From Roseospira navarrensis (GTDB lineage Bacteria > Pseudomonadota > Alphaproteobacteria > Rhodospirillales > Rhodospirillaceae), in assembly GCF_009601025.1 (NCBI RefSeq), contig NZ_WIVE01000031.1, positions 1-50,471 on the forward strand: DNA of 50,471 nucleotides. Direction: 5' to 3'. Position 1 is the stretch's first letter, and each line of letters starts with the position of its first letter. The translations under genes were made by a program, and so were the position numbers. The notes under the pieces are model-generated. The model ran no database searches. It was not told the DNA's origin and saw only the letters and a program-made list of their open reading frames with translations. Shown piece by piece: positions 8,850 through 16,600 of this stretch.

Positions 8850-8966
8850 ATACCGCCCGGCCTATGACGTGACTTGAAAGGCCGGGCGGCTGGTGCGACT
8901 GCACCGGCGCCGCGAAACGGCGTCTGGCTTTTGCCCTGACGAGTCAGGACAAAAGCCGGCCAGTAT
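8850..8966. repeat. MITE-like palindromic element
   Basis: The ends ATACCGCCCGG (8850-8860) and, read on the other strand, ATACTGGCCGG (8966-8956) form imperfect 11-bp terminal inverted repeats. Inside are an 11-bp perfect stem (8853-8863 with 8879-8889) and a 14-bp stem with one mismatch and a CGAG loop (8926-8939 with 8944-8957: GGCTTTTGCCCTGA and TCAGGACAAAAGCC). The second hairpin is built like the one at 23372-23401. It could also act as a transcription barrier after hemJ. Confidence 0.6.
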
Positions 8967-8987
8967 GACGGTCGCGGCCCCTCTCGC

Positions 8988-9021
8988 GTCATCCTGAGCC
9001 GCTGAAGGCGGCGAAGGATCT
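8988..9021 (+). repeat. REP-like palindrome, core copy
   Basis: The core GTCATCCTGAGC, then complementary arms (gccgct/ggcggc type), then GAAGGATCT, is the same element as inside 207-304. An inverted, more divergent copy lies at 9069-9101, so the two form a convergent pair about 50 bp apart. Confidence 0.75.
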
Positions 9022-9068
9022 GGAGAGGCGAGGTGACTCAGGGTCGGGATTCGCACACGCCGGCCCGA

Positions 9069-9101
9069 GATCCATCAGCCGCTCCGCGACTTCAGGATGG
9101 C
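9069..9101 (-). repeat. REP-like palindrome, inverted divergent copy
   Basis: Read on the minus strand this is CCATCCTGAAGTCGCGG then AGCGGCTGATGGATC, a diverged version of the GTCATCCTGA...GAAGGATCT core. It faces the copy at 8988-9021. Confidence 0.6.
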
Positions 9102-9166
9102 GGTTCATCGCTGCATTGCGAGGCCGTAGGGTTGCGATACCCGGACTCCTCCCTCATTCATAAGCT

Positions 9167-9233
9167 ATCACGTTCACACTTTTTCGAAGGAAAGCGGCCG
9201 TCTTCGGCAAGAGGATGGACCACCAAGACACCA
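9167..9233 (+). repeat. 67-bp dispersed repeat, second copy at 31054-31119
   Basis: Starting ATCACGTTCACAC, through GCGGCCGTCTTCGGCAAGAG, to CACCAAGACACCA, the sequence is about 95 percent identical to 31054-31119. At the second site the tail is expanded into an 8-bp tandem array. It does not resemble a gene. Confidence 0.85.
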
Positions 9234-9368
9234 ATGTGCCGGACGGGTCTTGCAGCCCCGTCCGGACCGTTTCGCCCAAGGGATGGGGATGATAACGCTC
9301 CGGGCGGGAGTACAACTGCCGCCCGGCATCATCCAACGTGTCAGTCCGGCGCACCAAAAGCCTCGAAG

Positions 9369-9470
9369 AGCAAATCCCGAGCGATCTGGACCAGATCGCG
9401 ACGACGATTTGCTTCAATATCAATATTCTAGAGCATTTTGCGCGACCCAGGAGTCGTGCAAAATGCTCTA
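9369..9470. repeat. pair of long inverted repeats (structured element or terminator)
   Basis: Two consecutive palindromes are visible. The first nests AGCAAATC/GATTTGCT (9369-9376 with 9406-9413) around GCGATCTGG/CCAGATCGC (9381-9389 with 9391-9399). The second has 18-bp arms with a single G-T pair, TAGAGCATTTTGCGCGAC (9429-9446) and its complement at 9453-9470, around a 6-base loop. The A/T-rich lower stem gives it some terminator character between the converging transcripts. It may be another small mobile repeat family. Confidence 0.65.
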
Positions 9471-9555
9471 ACCCCCAACGGCATCTTCGAGTCCAGACAT
9501 GGCAAAGGCCCTGGACCGGCTCACGGTTCAGGGCCACTTGCGTGGCGACGGGTCC

Positions 9556-10260
9556 TTAACTTCCGGCGATGCGGGTCAGGGCCTCGACGTCGCAGGTATA
9601 ACGGTTGGGGCCGGTCTCGTTCAGGATCCCGGTGCGGCGGAACTCGGCCACGATGCGGCTGGTGGTCTCGGTGGTCACCCCCAGCATGGCGCCCATGTCC
9701 TCGCGGCCGAACAGGGTGCAGTCGCTGCCGTCCGTGCCGTCCAGCAGCAGCAGCAGCAGGCGCGCCACCCGCGCCTTGGCGTTGCCGGTGGACAGGCTGG
9801 TCAGCCAGGCGTCGGCCTGCTGGACCGAGCGCTGCCAGCGCTGCATGAGCTGGGCGTGCATGCGCGGGGTGCGCTCCGCCAGCCGGTTGACGATCTCGCG
9901 CGGAATGCGGCAGGTGCCGGTGGGGCGCAGCGCGATCGCCGTGTGCTCGTAGTTCAGGCCGAGCAGGCTTTCCATGCCGGCGGTGTCGCCCGGCCGCAGC
10001 AAACGCACGATGCGCTGGCCGCCGTCGGCCAAATAGCTGACCAGCTTGACCAGCCCGAAGCGGACGGTGAACACCGCCTGCCCGGGATCGCCCACATGAT
10101 ACAGCGCCGTGCCGGTCTCGAAATCGATCTCGTCGATGGGCAGGTGGATGTGGGCGAAGTCGTCTTCCTGGAGGTCCGCGAACAGCGCGGATTCCCGGAT
10201 GCCGCAAGCCAGGCATTCGACCTGACCCCGCCAGGCGGCTTCAATGGCTTTTCCCCGCAC
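9556..10260 (-). CDS. Crp/FNR-family transcriptional regulator (FNR-like, incomplete cysteine set)
   Basis: The 234-residue protein has a cyclic-nucleotide-type beta-roll (about 25-125), a dimerisation helix (about 125-160) and a C-terminal winged helix-turn-helix. The recognition helix TTETTSRIV carries E198-xx-S201-R202, the combination FNR proteins use to read TTGAT half-sites. Cysteines C16 and C19 (CLAC) and C117 (TCRIP) align with three of the four iron-sulfur ligands of E. coli FNR (C20, C23, C122). The fourth (C29) is Ala25. Further cysteines are at 181 and 223. The start is the GTG at 10260, preceded by a strong GGAGGGAG ribosome binding site. It is probably an oxygen or redox sensor; a non-cluster sensor is the alternative. 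The 32-residue membrane peptide lies 212 bp upstream on the same strand. Confidence 0.85.
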   Translation of the reverse strand: MRGKAIEAAWRGQVECLACGIRESALFADLQEDDFAHIHLPIDEIDFETGTALYHVGDPGQAVFTVRFGLVKLVSYLADGGQRIVRLLRPGDTAGMESLLGLNYEHTAIALRPTGTCRIPREIVNRLAERTPRMHAQLMQRWQRSVQQADAWLTSLSTGNAKARVARLLLLLLDGTDGSDCTLFGREDMGAMLGVTTETTSRIVAEFRRTGILNETGPNRYTCDVEALTRIAGS

Positions 10261-10471
10261 CGAGGAACTCCCTCCGACCCGCGTCAAGATCCGGTCATGC
10301 GGCCGGAGGAGGCTTGTCGGGCCGGGCGGTCCCTGACCGGCCGGCTCGGCCCGCATCCCACGCACCGGCACCCATGTCCTGATCGCACCCTACCGCAAGG
10401 CGGAGCGGGCGTCCAACGATCCCGGAGGCGAACCGACCGGAATGGGGTCGGGCGGGCCGGCCGGCGCGGGT

Positions 10472-10570
10472 CTATCCGACCAGGGCATGTCCGAGCACGG
10501 ACCACAGGATCAGAACGACGAACAGCATGGCGAGGGCGAGCCCTTCCCCGATCATGGCGGTCAGAGTCAT
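10472..10570 (-). CDS. 32-residue single-pass membrane peptide
   Basis: A frame of 32 codons starts at ATG 10570 with a GGGAGG ribosome binding site about 8 bp upstream (10577-10583 region) and ends at 10472. The peptide is an almost continuous hydrophobic helix (residues 8-30, core LALAMLFVVLILWSVLG) with a polar N-terminus and one His near the end. This layout resembles the small accessory subunits of respiratory complexes (CydX- or CcoQ-like) or other membrane microproteins, but no sequence match is recognised. It sits on the same strand as, and upstream of, the FNR-like regulator and is divergent from cobB. The good ribosome binding site and clean hydrophobic profile argue that it is translated. 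Confidence 0.5.
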   Translation of the reverse strand: MTLTAMIGEGLALAMLFVVLILWSVLGHALVG

Positions 10571-10732
10571 ACTGGAGCCTCCCGGTTGGGGGATCGGTCG
10601 GGACCGGCCGATCCTGTTCCTCCTATGTTCTGCTCCGAGGATGAGAACATCGGGCGAACACGCCGTCAAGTCGGTCCGTGACCGTTTTTGTCTCCCTCTC
10701 CGTCGCCCCATCGTCGTTGTGATCGAGGTTCC

Positions 10733-12181
10733 GTGTCGCTGTCCCCGTCCTCTCCCGCCTCCGCCCCGGGTCTCGTGCTGGCCGCGCCCGCCAGCGGGTC
10801 CGGCAAGACCACCGTGACGCTGGCTCTGATCCGGGCCCTGACCCGCCAGGGCGTGCGGGTCGGGGCCGCCAAGGTGGGGCCGGACTACATCGACCCGGCC
10901 TTTCACGCCGCCGCCGGCGGCCGGGCCTGCGTGAACCTGGATGGCTGGGCCATGCCGGATCCCCTGCTGGAGGCGCTGGCGGCCCGGCTGGCGGCCGACA
11001 CCGATCTGGTGCTGTGCGAGGGCGTCATGGGCCTGCTGGACGGGGCCGTGGCGCCGGGGCAGCCGGGCCACGATCCGCGCGCGGACGGCTCCACCGCCGC
11101 GCTGGCGGCCCGCCTGGGCTGGCCCGTGGTGCTGGTGGTGGACGCCAGGGGCATGGCGGCCTCGGCCGGGGCGGTGGTGCGCGGCTTCCGGGATGTCCGA
11201 CCGGACGTGACCGTGGCCGGCGTGATCTTCACCCGGGCCGGGCCGGGGCTGCACGCCGACACCCTGCGGGCGGCCGTGGCCGCGCTGGCCCCTGGGCTGC
11301 CCGTGCTGGGGGTGATCCCGCGCGACGCGCGGCTGGCGCTGCCGTCGCGGCATCTGGGGCTGGTGCAGGCGGGCGAGCATCCGGATCTGGACGCGTTCCT
11401 TGAGCACGCCGCCGATCTGGCGGCCGCGCATGTGGATCTGGCGGCGCTGCGGGCGCTGGCGCGGCTTGCCGTGTCGCCCTCGACGGTCCCCGACCGCGCG
11501 CCGCGGCTGCTGCCGCCGCCGGGCCAGCGCATCGCCATGGCCCGGGACGAGGCCTTCGCCTTCGTCTATCCCGCCCTCCTGGACGGCTGGCGGGCCGAGG
11601 GGGCCGAGGTTGTCCCGTTCTCGCCTCTGGCCGACGAGGCCCCGGCCGCCGACGCCGATGCGGTCTATCTGCCGGGCGGCTATCCGGAGCTGCACGGCGG
11701 GCGTCTCGCCGGCGCGTCCCGCTTCCTGGGCGGTCTGCGCGCCGCCGCCCACCGGGGCGCGGCCGTGTTCGGCGAGTGCGGCGGCTACATGGTGCTCGGG
11801 CGCGGCCTGGAAGACGCCGATGGGCGGCGCCACGCCATGGCGGGTCTGCTGCCGGTCGAGACCAGTTTCGCCCAACCGCGCCTGCATCTGGGCTATCGGG
11901 CCGCCGTCACCCTCGCCGAAACGCCGTTCGGGCCCGTCGGCACCCGCGTGCGGGCGCATGAGTTCCACTACGCCCGGGCGGTCCAGGAGGATCCCGCCGC
12001 CGGGGCGGTGTTCGCCGTGCGCGACGCGCGCGGCCGCGATCTGGGCACGGTCGGCCGTCGGGTGGGGTCGGTGGCGGGCTCGTTCATGCACCTGATCGCG
12101 AGGGAGGACCCGGGGATGTCAGGGGCACACGCTCACGGTTACAAGACGGCGCTTTCCTCACCATCGGAGCCCGCCTCTTGA
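10733..12181 (+). CDS. cobB: cobyrinic acid a,c-diamide synthase
   Basis: CobB/CbiA uses glutamine and ATP to amidate the a and c acetate side chains of (hydrogeno)byrinic acid in cobalamin synthesis. The 482-residue protein has an N-terminal ATPase domain with the P-loop PASGSGKTT (19-27) and the KVGPDYIDP motif. Its C-terminal type-I glutamine amidotransferase domain has the nucleophile C349 (GECGGYM) and the His H412 (EFHY). The GTG at 10733 with a GAGG site is preferred over the open frame upstream. The last 20 or so codons after SFMHLIARED are unlike the family and run into an inverted REP element, so the natural C-terminus has probably been extended. No other cob gene adjoins it; a cobW-like gene is at 45026. 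Confidence 0.93.
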   Translation: MSLSPSSPASAPGLVLAAPASGSGKTTVTLALIRALTRQGVRVGAAKVGPDYIDPAFHAAAGGRACVNLDGWAMPDPLLEALAARLAADTDLVLCEGVMGLLDGAVAPGQPGHDPRADGSTAALAARLGWPVVLVVDARGMAASAGAVVRGFRDVRPDVTVAGVIFTRAGPGLHADTLRAAVAALAPGLPVLGVIPRDARLALPSRHLGLVQAGEHPDLDAFLEHAADLAAAHVDLAALRALARLAVSPSTVPDRAPRLLPPPGQRIAMARDEAFAFVYPALLDGWRAEGAEVVPFSPLADEAPAADADAVYLPGGYPELHGGRLAGASRFLGGLRAAAHRGAAVFGECGGYMVLGRGLEDADGRRHAMAGLLPVETSFAQPRLHLGYRAAVTLAETPFGPVGTRVRAHEFHYARAVQEDPAAGAVFAVRDARGRDLGTVGRRVGSVAGSFMHLIAREDPGMSGAHAHGYKTALSSPSEPAS

Positions 12182-12216
12182 GATCCCTCGTCTCGCTCCG
12201 CTCGCTCGGGATGACG
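12181..12216 (-). repeat. REP-like palindrome, inverted copy downstream of cobB
   Basis: On the minus strand it reads CGTCATCCCGAGCGAGCGG, then AGCGAGACGAGGGATCT, a variant of the REP core. It begins at the cobB stop codon and faces the copy at 12234-12267, an inverted pair spaced by 17 bp that could form a large hairpin at the end of the cobB message. Confidence 0.75.
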
Positions 12217-12233
12217 AAACAAAACGGTAGGAT

Positions 12234-12267
12234 GTCATCCTGAAGCCGCGACGCGGCTGAAGGATCT
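12234..12267 (+). repeat. REP-like palindrome, direct copy
   Basis: GTCATCCTGAAGCCGCG, then the complementary CGCGGCT and GAAGGATCT, is a core copy of the same family as 219-252 and 8988-9021. Confidence 0.75.
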
Positions 12268-12395
12268 CGAGCGCGGGTCTCCAACCGGGCGCAAAGACCA
12301 GACCAGCGGGAGCGATCCCCTTCACCGGACCCTGTTGCCCTGGCGGGCGCGTGATCGCTCTTGCGCCCGGGCCCGCGATACGGCGGAATGGCGCC

Positions 12396-12935
12396 ATGAC
12401 CGCACCCGCCCACAGCCTGCGCCGCCTGCGCTGCCTGCTCGGAGAGCGGCGCGACCCCGCCCCCTCCAGGCGGGCCGCGCCCCTGCATCCGGACGACCCG
12501 TCGCGCCCGTTCTGGGAGCGCAAGACCCTGCGCCAGATGACGGAGGCGGAGTGGGAGAGCCTGTGCGACGGCTGCGGCAAGTGCTGCCTCAACAAGCTCC
12601 AGGACGAGGACACGGGCGCGCTGGCCTTCACCAACGCCGCCTGCAAGCTGCTGGACCGGCAGTCCTGCCGCTGCTCGGACTACGCCAACCGCTGGGACTT
12701 CGTGCCCGACTGCGTGAAGCTGGGGCCGTCGTCGGTCGGGCGGCTGGCGTGGCTGCCCTCCACCTGCGCCTATCGCCTGCTGGACGAGGGCCAGCCGTTG
12801 CCGTCCTGGCATCCGCTGCTGACCGGCGATCCGGAGAGCGTGCACCGCGCGGGCATCTCGGTGCGCGGGCGCGTGGTCTGCGAGACCTCGGTGGATGACC
12901 TGGAGGATCACGTCGTGGACTGGGAGGACCTGTAG
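12396..12935 (+). CDS. YcgN/UPF0260 family cysteine-cluster protein
   Basis: The 179-residue product carries the family's hallmark CDGCGKCCLNKLQDEDTG, plus the later conserved cysteines of ACKLLD, CRCSDY, PDCVKL and STCAY. These fit the cysteine-cluster (zinc- or iron-sulfur-binding) motif of the YkgJ/YcgN superfamily. Its biochemical role is unknown. The family usually starts about 10 residues before PFWERKTL; here the ATG at 12396 gives about 38 residues before it, and a GTG at 12351 would give more. The stop at 12935 is followed after 2 bp by the next start, so it is coupled to the metallopeptidase gene. Confidence 0.9.
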   Translation: MTAPAHSLRRLRCLLGERRDPAPSRRAAPLHPDDPSRPFWERKTLRQMTEAEWESLCDGCGKCCLNKLQDEDTGALAFTNAACKLLDRQSCRCSDYANRWDFVPDCVKLGPSSVGRLAWLPSTCAYRLLDEGQPLPSWHPLLTGDPESVHRAGISVRGRVVCETSVDDLEDHVVDWEDL

Positions 12936-12937
12936 CC

Positions 12938-13666
12938 GTGCGCCTGTGGCCGGCGCGGGCGGCGCCCGATCCGAAACCGGACGCGGTGGTGGTCGGCGAC
13001 CGCGCCGTGCCGCTGGTGGTGCGGGTGAACCCGCGCGCCCGGCGCGTGGCGCTGAAGGTGGATGCCGCCGCCGGGCGGGTCGTGCTGGTGATCCCGCACA
13101 AGCGCGACGAAAAGGCCGCGCGCCGCTTCCTGCACAGCCGCACCGACTGGCTGCACGCCGCGCTGGAGCGCCTGCCGCCGGCGATCGCGCTGACCGATGG
13201 GGCGTCCGTGCCGCTGGGTGGCGTGCCCCATACCGTCCGCCACTGCCCGGACGCCCGGCGCGGGGTCTGGCTGGAGGACGGGGAGATCCGCGTTTCCGGT
13301 CAGGCGGAACACTTGCCCCGCCGGCTGCGCGACTGGCTGAAGGGGCAGGCCCGCGCGGCCATCACGGCCCGCGTGGCGGTCCATGCCGAGGCGCTGGGGG
13401 TCACCCCCGGACGCATCACCGTCAAGGATACCCGCTCCCGCTGGGGCAGTTGCGCGGCCTCCGGCGCGCTGAGCTTTTCGTGGCGGTTGGTGATGGCGCC
13501 GGACTGGGTGCTGGACTACGTGACCGCGCACGAGGTCGCCCACCTGCGCGAGTTGAACCACTCGCCCGCCTTCTGGCGCCATGTGGAAACGCTGGCGCCC
13601 GGTCTGCGCGGCCCGGCCCGCGACTGGCTGCGCGACCACGGCGCGGCGCTGCACCGGGTGGGGTGA
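12938..13666 (+). CDS. YgjP-like M48-type zinc metallopeptidase (DUF45)
   Basis: The 242-residue protein has the zinc-protease motif H198-E-V-A-H202 inside TAHEVAHLRELNHS, preceded by the family signature DTRSRWGSCAASG that is diagnostic of the YgjP/WLM-like group. H208 is a further candidate ligand. No signal peptide or membrane segment is present, so the protein is cytoplasmic. The GTG at 12938 is two bases after the preceding stop, which indicates translational coupling. Substrates of bacterial YgjP proteins are unknown. It converges with the AsmA gene 31 bp downstream. Confidence 0.9.
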   Translation: MRLWPARAAPDPKPDAVVVGDRAVPLVVRVNPRARRVALKVDAAAGRVVLVIPHKRDEKAARRFLHSRTDWLHAALERLPPAIALTDGASVPLGGVPHTVRHCPDARRGVWLEDGEIRVSGQAEHLPRRLRDWLKGQARAAITARVAVHAEALGVTPGRITVKDTRSRWGSCAASGALSFSWRLVMAPDWVLDYVTAHEVAHLRELNHSPAFWRHVETLAPGLRGPARDWLRDHGAALHRVG

Positions 13667-13697
13667 GAGCGGCGGCCGTCGTCCGATCGTGCGAGGA

Positions 13698-16600
13698 CTA
13701 TTCCCGCGGGATCAGGCCGCGCAGCAGGTCATCAATGATCTGGTCGGGCGTCGGGGCGGCCGGCGGTGGCTCGGCCGGTGCCGGTGCCGCTTGGGTGTCC
13801 GTCGGTGGGGCTTCGGCGGGTTCGTCTCCGCCGGGTTCGTCCCCTCCCTCGGGCAGCAGGCCGCGCAGCAGGCGGCCGGCCTCGTCCTCCAGGGTGTCGC
13901 GGTCGAGCCGCAGCCGCCCGGTCTGCAGGGTCACGGTGGGCGCATCCAGATCGCCGCGCACGGCAATGGGCAGGGTGTCGGGCAGGCGGATCACCCGGCC
14001 CAGCGCGTTCTGCAGCGGGCTGTCCGACAGGTCGGCCACGCCCGAGGCGTCCACGGTCCAGCCGATCAGGTCCACGACACCGGAGAACTCGCCCTCATAC
14101 AGCGCGCTGACCAGCCGCAGCGGATCGAAGGCCAGCCGCCCGTCGTCGATGGTGAAGCGGCCATCCAGGTCGGCGAGGCGCTGGGCGCGGTCCAGGTCGC
14201 CCAGCACCGACCCGGCGAGGTCGTTGAGCGCCCCGATCGGCTCCAGCACACCCGCCAGCGCGGTGCCGCGCACCTGCCCGGCGCGCACGTCCAGGTCGGC
14301 CAGGGACAGCGTGCCGTCGCCCGTCACCGCGCGCACCAGATCGGCCATGCTGGTGCCCGCGCCGGCCAGATCCAGCACCAGCCGTCCGGTGCCGGCCGAG
14401 CCCACCGCGCCGTCCAGGCCGGGCAGGCGGCCCACATCGAAGCCGGAGACCTCCAGGTCCAGGTCGTAGGAGGCCGGCGACCCCGCCACCACGGTGAGCG
14501 TGCCGGACGCATCGCCGCCATAGAGCTGCCCCGTCAGGCGCTCCACCCGCAACACGCCGTCGGCGAGCCGCGCCGTGATGTCGGCGTTGTCCAGGGCCGT
14601 GCCGGCGTACACCAGGGCGGTGGAGCGCAGCGCGATGTCCGCATCCAGCAGGGTGAGGGCGGACAGGTCGATGGGCGCCGTGGACCACGCCACGGGCCGC
14701 GCCGCGGCGTCCGCCGAGGGGGCGGGGACGGCGGCCCGACCGACGAACGCGGCCGGGATGACCCGCGCGGCGCCGGGCGCGGGCGTCTCCGGCCGGCGGG
14801 CTTCGCGTCGGGGCGGCAGGAAGGCGTCAATCGGCAGCCGGGTGGTGCTCAGGCCCGCCGCCACGTGCGGCCGTCCGCCGCTCAGGGTCACCCGCGCCTG
14901 CCCGGTCACGCGGGTGTCGCCCACGCGCAGGTCCAACCCGTCGAGCGTGACCGTGTCCAGGTCGCCGCGCGCCTGGGTGGTCAGCGCCACCGGCCCCAGC
15001 GGGGCCCCGGCCGGGGCGTAGGCGGGGGCGAACAGGCGGACCAGCCGCACCGCCTCCGGGTGCCGCAGATCAATGGCGAGGTCATAGGTCGGCGCGGCGC
15101 CCAACGGGTCCTCGATCCGGCCGTTGGTGTCCAGGCCGCCGTCGGGCGTGCGGGTCGCCGTGGTGATGTCCACCGCCTGCGGTGTGCCGGTCAGGGTGAC
15201 GGACTGGGTGATGGCCCCCAGGTCGCGCAGCGCCGGGGGCAGCTCCGTGCGCAGCAGACGCGCCGAGCGGGTCGGGTCGTCCGCCGCCACGGTCACGGTC
15301 AGGGCGTCGGCCCGGGGGGTGCCGCCGAAGCCGGACAGGCTGCCCCTGGCGGTCACGCGGGCGGCCGCGACCCGCTCGATTTCAAACGTGGCCAGGGTCA
15401 GGCGGCCATCCACCAGCGACCCCTCGGCCCGCACCCCGGTGAGCGGCAGGGCGTCCACGGTCAGGGTGCCGAAGGACAGGCGGATGTTGGCGTCCACGTC
15501 GTTCAGCGGGGCGAGGGGCGCGAACGCGGCCTCCAGCGCCTGGGCGGCGCTCTGGGCGGGGGCGGTCTCTGCCGGAGCGCCATCGGCCGCCGGGTCAGCC
15601 TCCGCAGTTTCCGCAGGTTCCGCAGGTTCCGCCGCCGCCGCCGGCTGCGTGGCGGGGCGATAGGCATCCAGGTTCAGGGTGTCCACCGACAGGTTCACCC
15701 CCAGACCCAGCCGGTCGCCGGGCCGCAGCGCCAGCGCGCCGGTGGCCCTGGTGGTGTCCAGCGTCAGGTCCAGGTCGTTCAGACGCAGGGCGGCCGGGTC
15801 GCCCTCCACCTGGGTGGACAGGGAGAACGCGCGCAGGCGGTCGTCCGGCACGTCCTGCACCGGCACGCGCAGCCACGCCAGCACCTCGCGCAGGTTGCCG
15901 GCCGTGGCGGAGACGGTGGCCGAGACCGTCGGTCGTCCGTCCCGGGCCGTCAGCGTGCCGTCCATGCCCACCCGCGAGGCGCCGGGCAGGGCGGCGCCCG
16001 CCTCGGCCACGGTCAGCACGCCGTCGGTCAGGCGCGCGTCCAGGCTGATCTGGCGGACCACCTCGCCGCGCCAGGTCAGGGCGTCGGCCGTCAGGTTGAC
16101 GCGCGCGCTCAGGGCCGGGGGCAGGGCGAAGGCCGTCCCCGCCGGCGGTGAGGCGGGTTCGTCTGTCGGGGCCTCCGGCGGCTGAGTGGTCTCCAGGGAT
16201 GGCGCCGCATCCGGTTCGGCTGTTTCCGGAGCCGGGTCCGGGGCCGCCGCGAGCCACGCGTCCACATCCAGGGCCCGCAGCCGGATATGGGCGTCGATCG
16301 CGGGACCGCCGCCGGTCCCCTCCAGGGCCACCGACAGGGTGCCGCGCGCCTCCGCCTCGCCCAGGGCCACCTGCAGGTCGGAGAGCGTGCCCTCCGGCCC
16401 GCCCGACCCCACGGCCAGGGTCAGGGCGCCCTCGACCGAGAACGGCCGCCCCGCCAGCGCCGCCACGCGCGGGGGCAGGGCGTCGCCCCCGCCCAGCGCG
16501 GCCAGGGTGGCGGTCAGGGAGTCGCCGGCGGCCAGACCCTCGCCCGAGAACGTGGGCCGCGACCCGCCGAGGCCGGCGACCGATCCGCTCAGTTCCAGGG

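Larger units (their letters stand above)
8829..9555. repeat. 727-bp repeat-filled region without genes
   Basis: No coding region is supported here. In order the stretch holds: a palindromic MITE-like element (8850-8966); a REP copy (8988-9021) and an inverted REP copy (9069-9101); a 67-bp sequence shared with 31054-31119 (9167-9233); GC-rich hairpins with arms ccggacggg/cccgtccgg (9238-9262) and ccgggcgg/ccgcccgg (about 9300-9325); and two long inverted repeats at 9369-9413 and 9429-9470. The short frames that cross it are built from repeat sequence. It separates hemJ from a converging regulator gene. Confidence 0.8.

Noticed and set aside
9154-9537. 127-codon minus-strand frame downstream of hemJ
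   Set aside because: It is built entirely from dispersed repeats and hairpins.
13581-16151. Long open frame (856 codons) on the plus strand through the AsmA gene
   Set aside because: It is antisense to the AsmA gene, its residues are Gly/Arg/His-rich as expected from reading GC-rich codons backwards, and it shows no domain.
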